NCBI RefSeq assembly: GCF_001053095.1
Contig: NZ_CGBP01000031.1
Span: 1 to 55,897 of the forward strand
Length of the DNA stretch: 55,897 bases
Source: Yersinia similis
GTDB taxonomy: Bacteria; Pseudomonadota; Gammaproteobacteria; Enterobacterales; Enterobacteriaceae
Direction: 5' to 3'
Part shown: piece by piece, positions 54,500 to 55,897 of the stretch
Layout: each line of letters starts with the position of its first letter
How positions within the stretch are numbered: the stretch's first letter is position 1
Made by a program: the position numbers and the translations under genes
Notes under the pieces: generated by a model
Told to the model about the DNA's origin: nothing
Database searches by the model: none
What the model saw: only the letters and a program-made list of their open reading frames with translations

Positions 54500-54692
54500 G
54501 CAAAATACTTTTGTTTTATCGCGTCAGGAAGCGGTAGCGGATTTAGATGTTGATAGTAGTATGCCGCCGTCACACCTCGGCCAAGGCCAGCAGCGCCATA
54601 AAAAACGTTTGGTTGATTATTTAATGAAAAGGCAAATCACTGCACAGCTTTATAGCGAAGGATTGCGGGGTAATTACCACAGTATGAAGTAA
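54500..54692 (+). pseudogene. Coding-like remnant
   Basis: A frame without a clear start encodes QNTFVLSRQEAVAD, LDVDSSMPPSHLGQ, RHKKRLVDYLMKRQ and ITAQLYSEGLRGNYHSMK before TAA. The composition is protein-like, suggesting the 3' end of a deleted gene. Family not recognised. Confidence 0.35.
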
Positions 54693-54732
54693 ATTTGCTG
54701 TGACCAAAGTGTGTTTGCATATTGACAAATAA

Positions 54733-54765
54733 ACCGCAGATAACCCTTTATCAGGGTTATCTCAG
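54733..54765. repeat. 33-bp palindromic repeat, copy 1
   Basis: Contains AGATAACCC-tttatca-GGGTTATCT, a perfect 9-bp stem. An identical 33-bp copy is at 55865-55897. The two flank the Rpn-like gene. Part of the sequence (GG-TATCTCAGTATT) also occurs at 52282-52296. Confidence 0.85.
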
Positions 54766-54813
54766 TATTCAGTATCGTCCACCGAGCCAGCATCAGATCA
54801 TCGATACGAATGA

Positions 54814-55734
54814 TTAATGGTGGATCTGCGTGAGATCTTCATCACTTAGACCCGTCATTTTCATTACCGTGGCACGGTCAAGGCCATTGGCCAGCATAGT
54901 GCGGGCAACTTCCAACTTGCCTTTCTTAAGCCCATTAGCCTCACCGATCTGTATTCCTTCCACTCGGCCTTCTTGACGGCCTTCTTGTTTCAATTTTTGG
55001 GCAATCGTCATAAGTAACTCCTTGTGCTGTGGCGAACGACGGGCCAGTTCCCAGATAAAGGTTTTCGGGGTAGCAGCGTCGCCATCTTGTAGCATGTAAT
55101 TCATCAATGATATTAGCTGATCATCCGTAGTGTAACCGCTAGATAACAGTATGACCAATTGATCCGATAATTCGGACATATCGCGCCGACGAATGTGTTT
55201 CTGTAACAGTTCCAGCATAGCAATACCCCGATGGGTCATGATTTCATCATCGGGGATCACCGTCACATCAACCAGCGGGAAATTACCGCTATAGAGCTGA
55301 TCAGCAAGTGTTGGCAGGCTGAACGTTTGCAGCCAGCTCATTGGATACGGGTACGGCGTGACCTGCCCATGGTAGAACAAAATAGGAATAACCAGCGGCA
55401 GCTTGTCGTTACCTGCATCAAGATGGCGTTGCATGGCCGCGATGGCATAGCGCATCAACCGAAAAGCCATATGCTTGTCGGGGGTACTTTGATGTTCAAT
55501 CAGCGCGTAAACATATCCGTCCTGCGTCTGCGTTTTTAGCGAGTAAAGCACGTCAGAATAGTAGGGGCGCAGGTCATTTTCGATAAAACTACTGGATTCC
55601 AGCTGTAACGTATTTAGGTCACAGATTTTCCGGAATTCAGGTGGTAAATGAATCTCCAAAAAGTCGCGGGCAGTTTGTTGATGGGTAAGAAATTGTTTAA
55701 AAATAGCATCATGGGGCGTAGGGGTCGTTTTCAT
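54814..55734 (-). CDS. Rpn/YhgA-like recombination-promoting nuclease
   Basis: 306-aa protein of the Rpn (formerly YhgA, transposase_31) family. The N-terminal PD-(D/E)XK nuclease core shows HDAIFKQFLTHQQTARDFL, YYSDVLYSLKT with Asp, and ALIEHQSTPD with the Glu-x-Gln signature. The C-terminus has the typical helical tail with Gly-rich repeats (GRQEGRVEGIQIGEANGLKKG). Rpn proteins are DNA endonucleases that raise recombination, with suggested phage-defence roles. The start at 55734 (MKTTPTPHD) fits the family better than 55773. Confidence 0.92.
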   Translation of the reverse strand: MKTTPTPHDAIFKQFLTHQQTARDFLEIHLPPEFRKICDLNTLQLESSSFIENDLRPYYSDVLYSLKTQTQDGYVYALIEHQSTPDKHMAFRLMRYAIAAMQRHLDAGNDKLPLVIPILFYHGQVTPYPYPMSWLQTFSLPTLADQLYSGNFPLVDVTVIPDDEIMTHRGIAMLELLQKHIRRRDMSELSDQLVILLSSGYTTDDQLISLMNYMLQDGDAATPKTFIWELARRSPQHKELLMTIAQKLKQEGRQEGRVEGIQIGEANGLKKGKLEVARTMLANGLDRATVMKMTGLSDEDLTQIHH

Positions 55735-55864
55735 CGGGCGATGATAGTCATGGATATCAGTGTGAGCAATCACTCACAACCACTTTAGGACAAACTGGAC
55801 ATTAGCCTCTAATACCATAGATACCAACTAGCTACATGCCATAGCAGACCATGTTTGCGAATAT

Positions 55865-55897
55865 ACCGCAGATAACCCTTTATCAGGGTTATCTCAG
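55865..55897. repeat. 33-bp palindromic repeat, copy 2
   Basis: Identical to 54733-54765 over all 33 bases. It lies upstream of the Rpn-like gene and runs to the end of the window, so the shared sequence may be longer. Confidence 0.85.

Noticed and set aside
1..55897. CRISPR arrays
   Set aside because: No set of regularly spaced near-identical repeats with unique spacers. The 46-bp units occur only twice per site and are contiguous.

Overview
The window looks like a Yersinia chromosome carrying one end of an integrative conjugative element (ICE). The MltC and SpeC proteins are close to enterobacterial homologues, and the sequence opens inside an ERIC-type repeat of the form common in Yersinia. 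The genus call is inference from these similarities; no search was run.

Core chromosome (1-11761): mltC (lytic transglycosylase); a Fur-type site followed by two translationally coupled genes for ferric-siderophore uptake (periplasmic binding protein and TonB-dependent receptor); a reverse-strand CUT2 sugar ABC operon (binding protein, ATPase, permease); speC (ornithine decarboxylase) with a possible small upstream leader ORF; and tRNA-Phe(GAA).

ICE, integrase end (11762-27035): a tyrosine integrase directly beside tRNA-Phe, a short MobH-type relaxase, a DUF1281 protein and an ArdC-type antirestriction protein, followed by a T6SS cargo unit: EagR chaperone, PAAR-Rhs effector with a URI/GIY-YIG-like tip, and an Imm26-like immunity protein. 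Next come a second tyrosine recombinase, a 1.1-kb hairpin-rich non-coding tract, and two unrecognised forward genes.

ICE conjugation module (27094-50690): an almost complete ICEclc/PFGI-1-type mating apparatus on the minus strand, from a TraG-like protein to the PFL_4693-type protein, mostly with overlapping or closely spaced genes. It is interrupted at 31.5-38 kb by AT-rich forward-strand cargo. That cargo is an IS66 ruin, an SMC-like ATPase with a zinc-hook CPYC motif, a group II intron tail, and a complete retron (ncRNA plus reverse transcriptase-Toprim fusion) of the Ec67/Eco2 type. The retron, and perhaps the ATPase, are probably anti-phage genes.

Accessory tail (50782-55897): small ICE genes, a ribbon-helix-helix regulator with a palindromic promoter, two HigBA-type toxin-antitoxin modules (one with a truncated toxin), an unrecognised gene with HEPN-like features, and an Rpn/YhgA-like nuclease flanked by identical 33-bp palindromic repeats. 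The far end of the ICE lies beyond the window.

The most promising items are the retron/ATPase cargo island with its perfect 37-bp inverted repeats, a shared operator-like motif (ACCAT-N9-ATGGT) at 17.5 and 51.4 kb, duplicated 46-bp tandem repeats at 17.3 and 25.1 kb, and the hairpin-rich tract at 24.4-25.25 kb.
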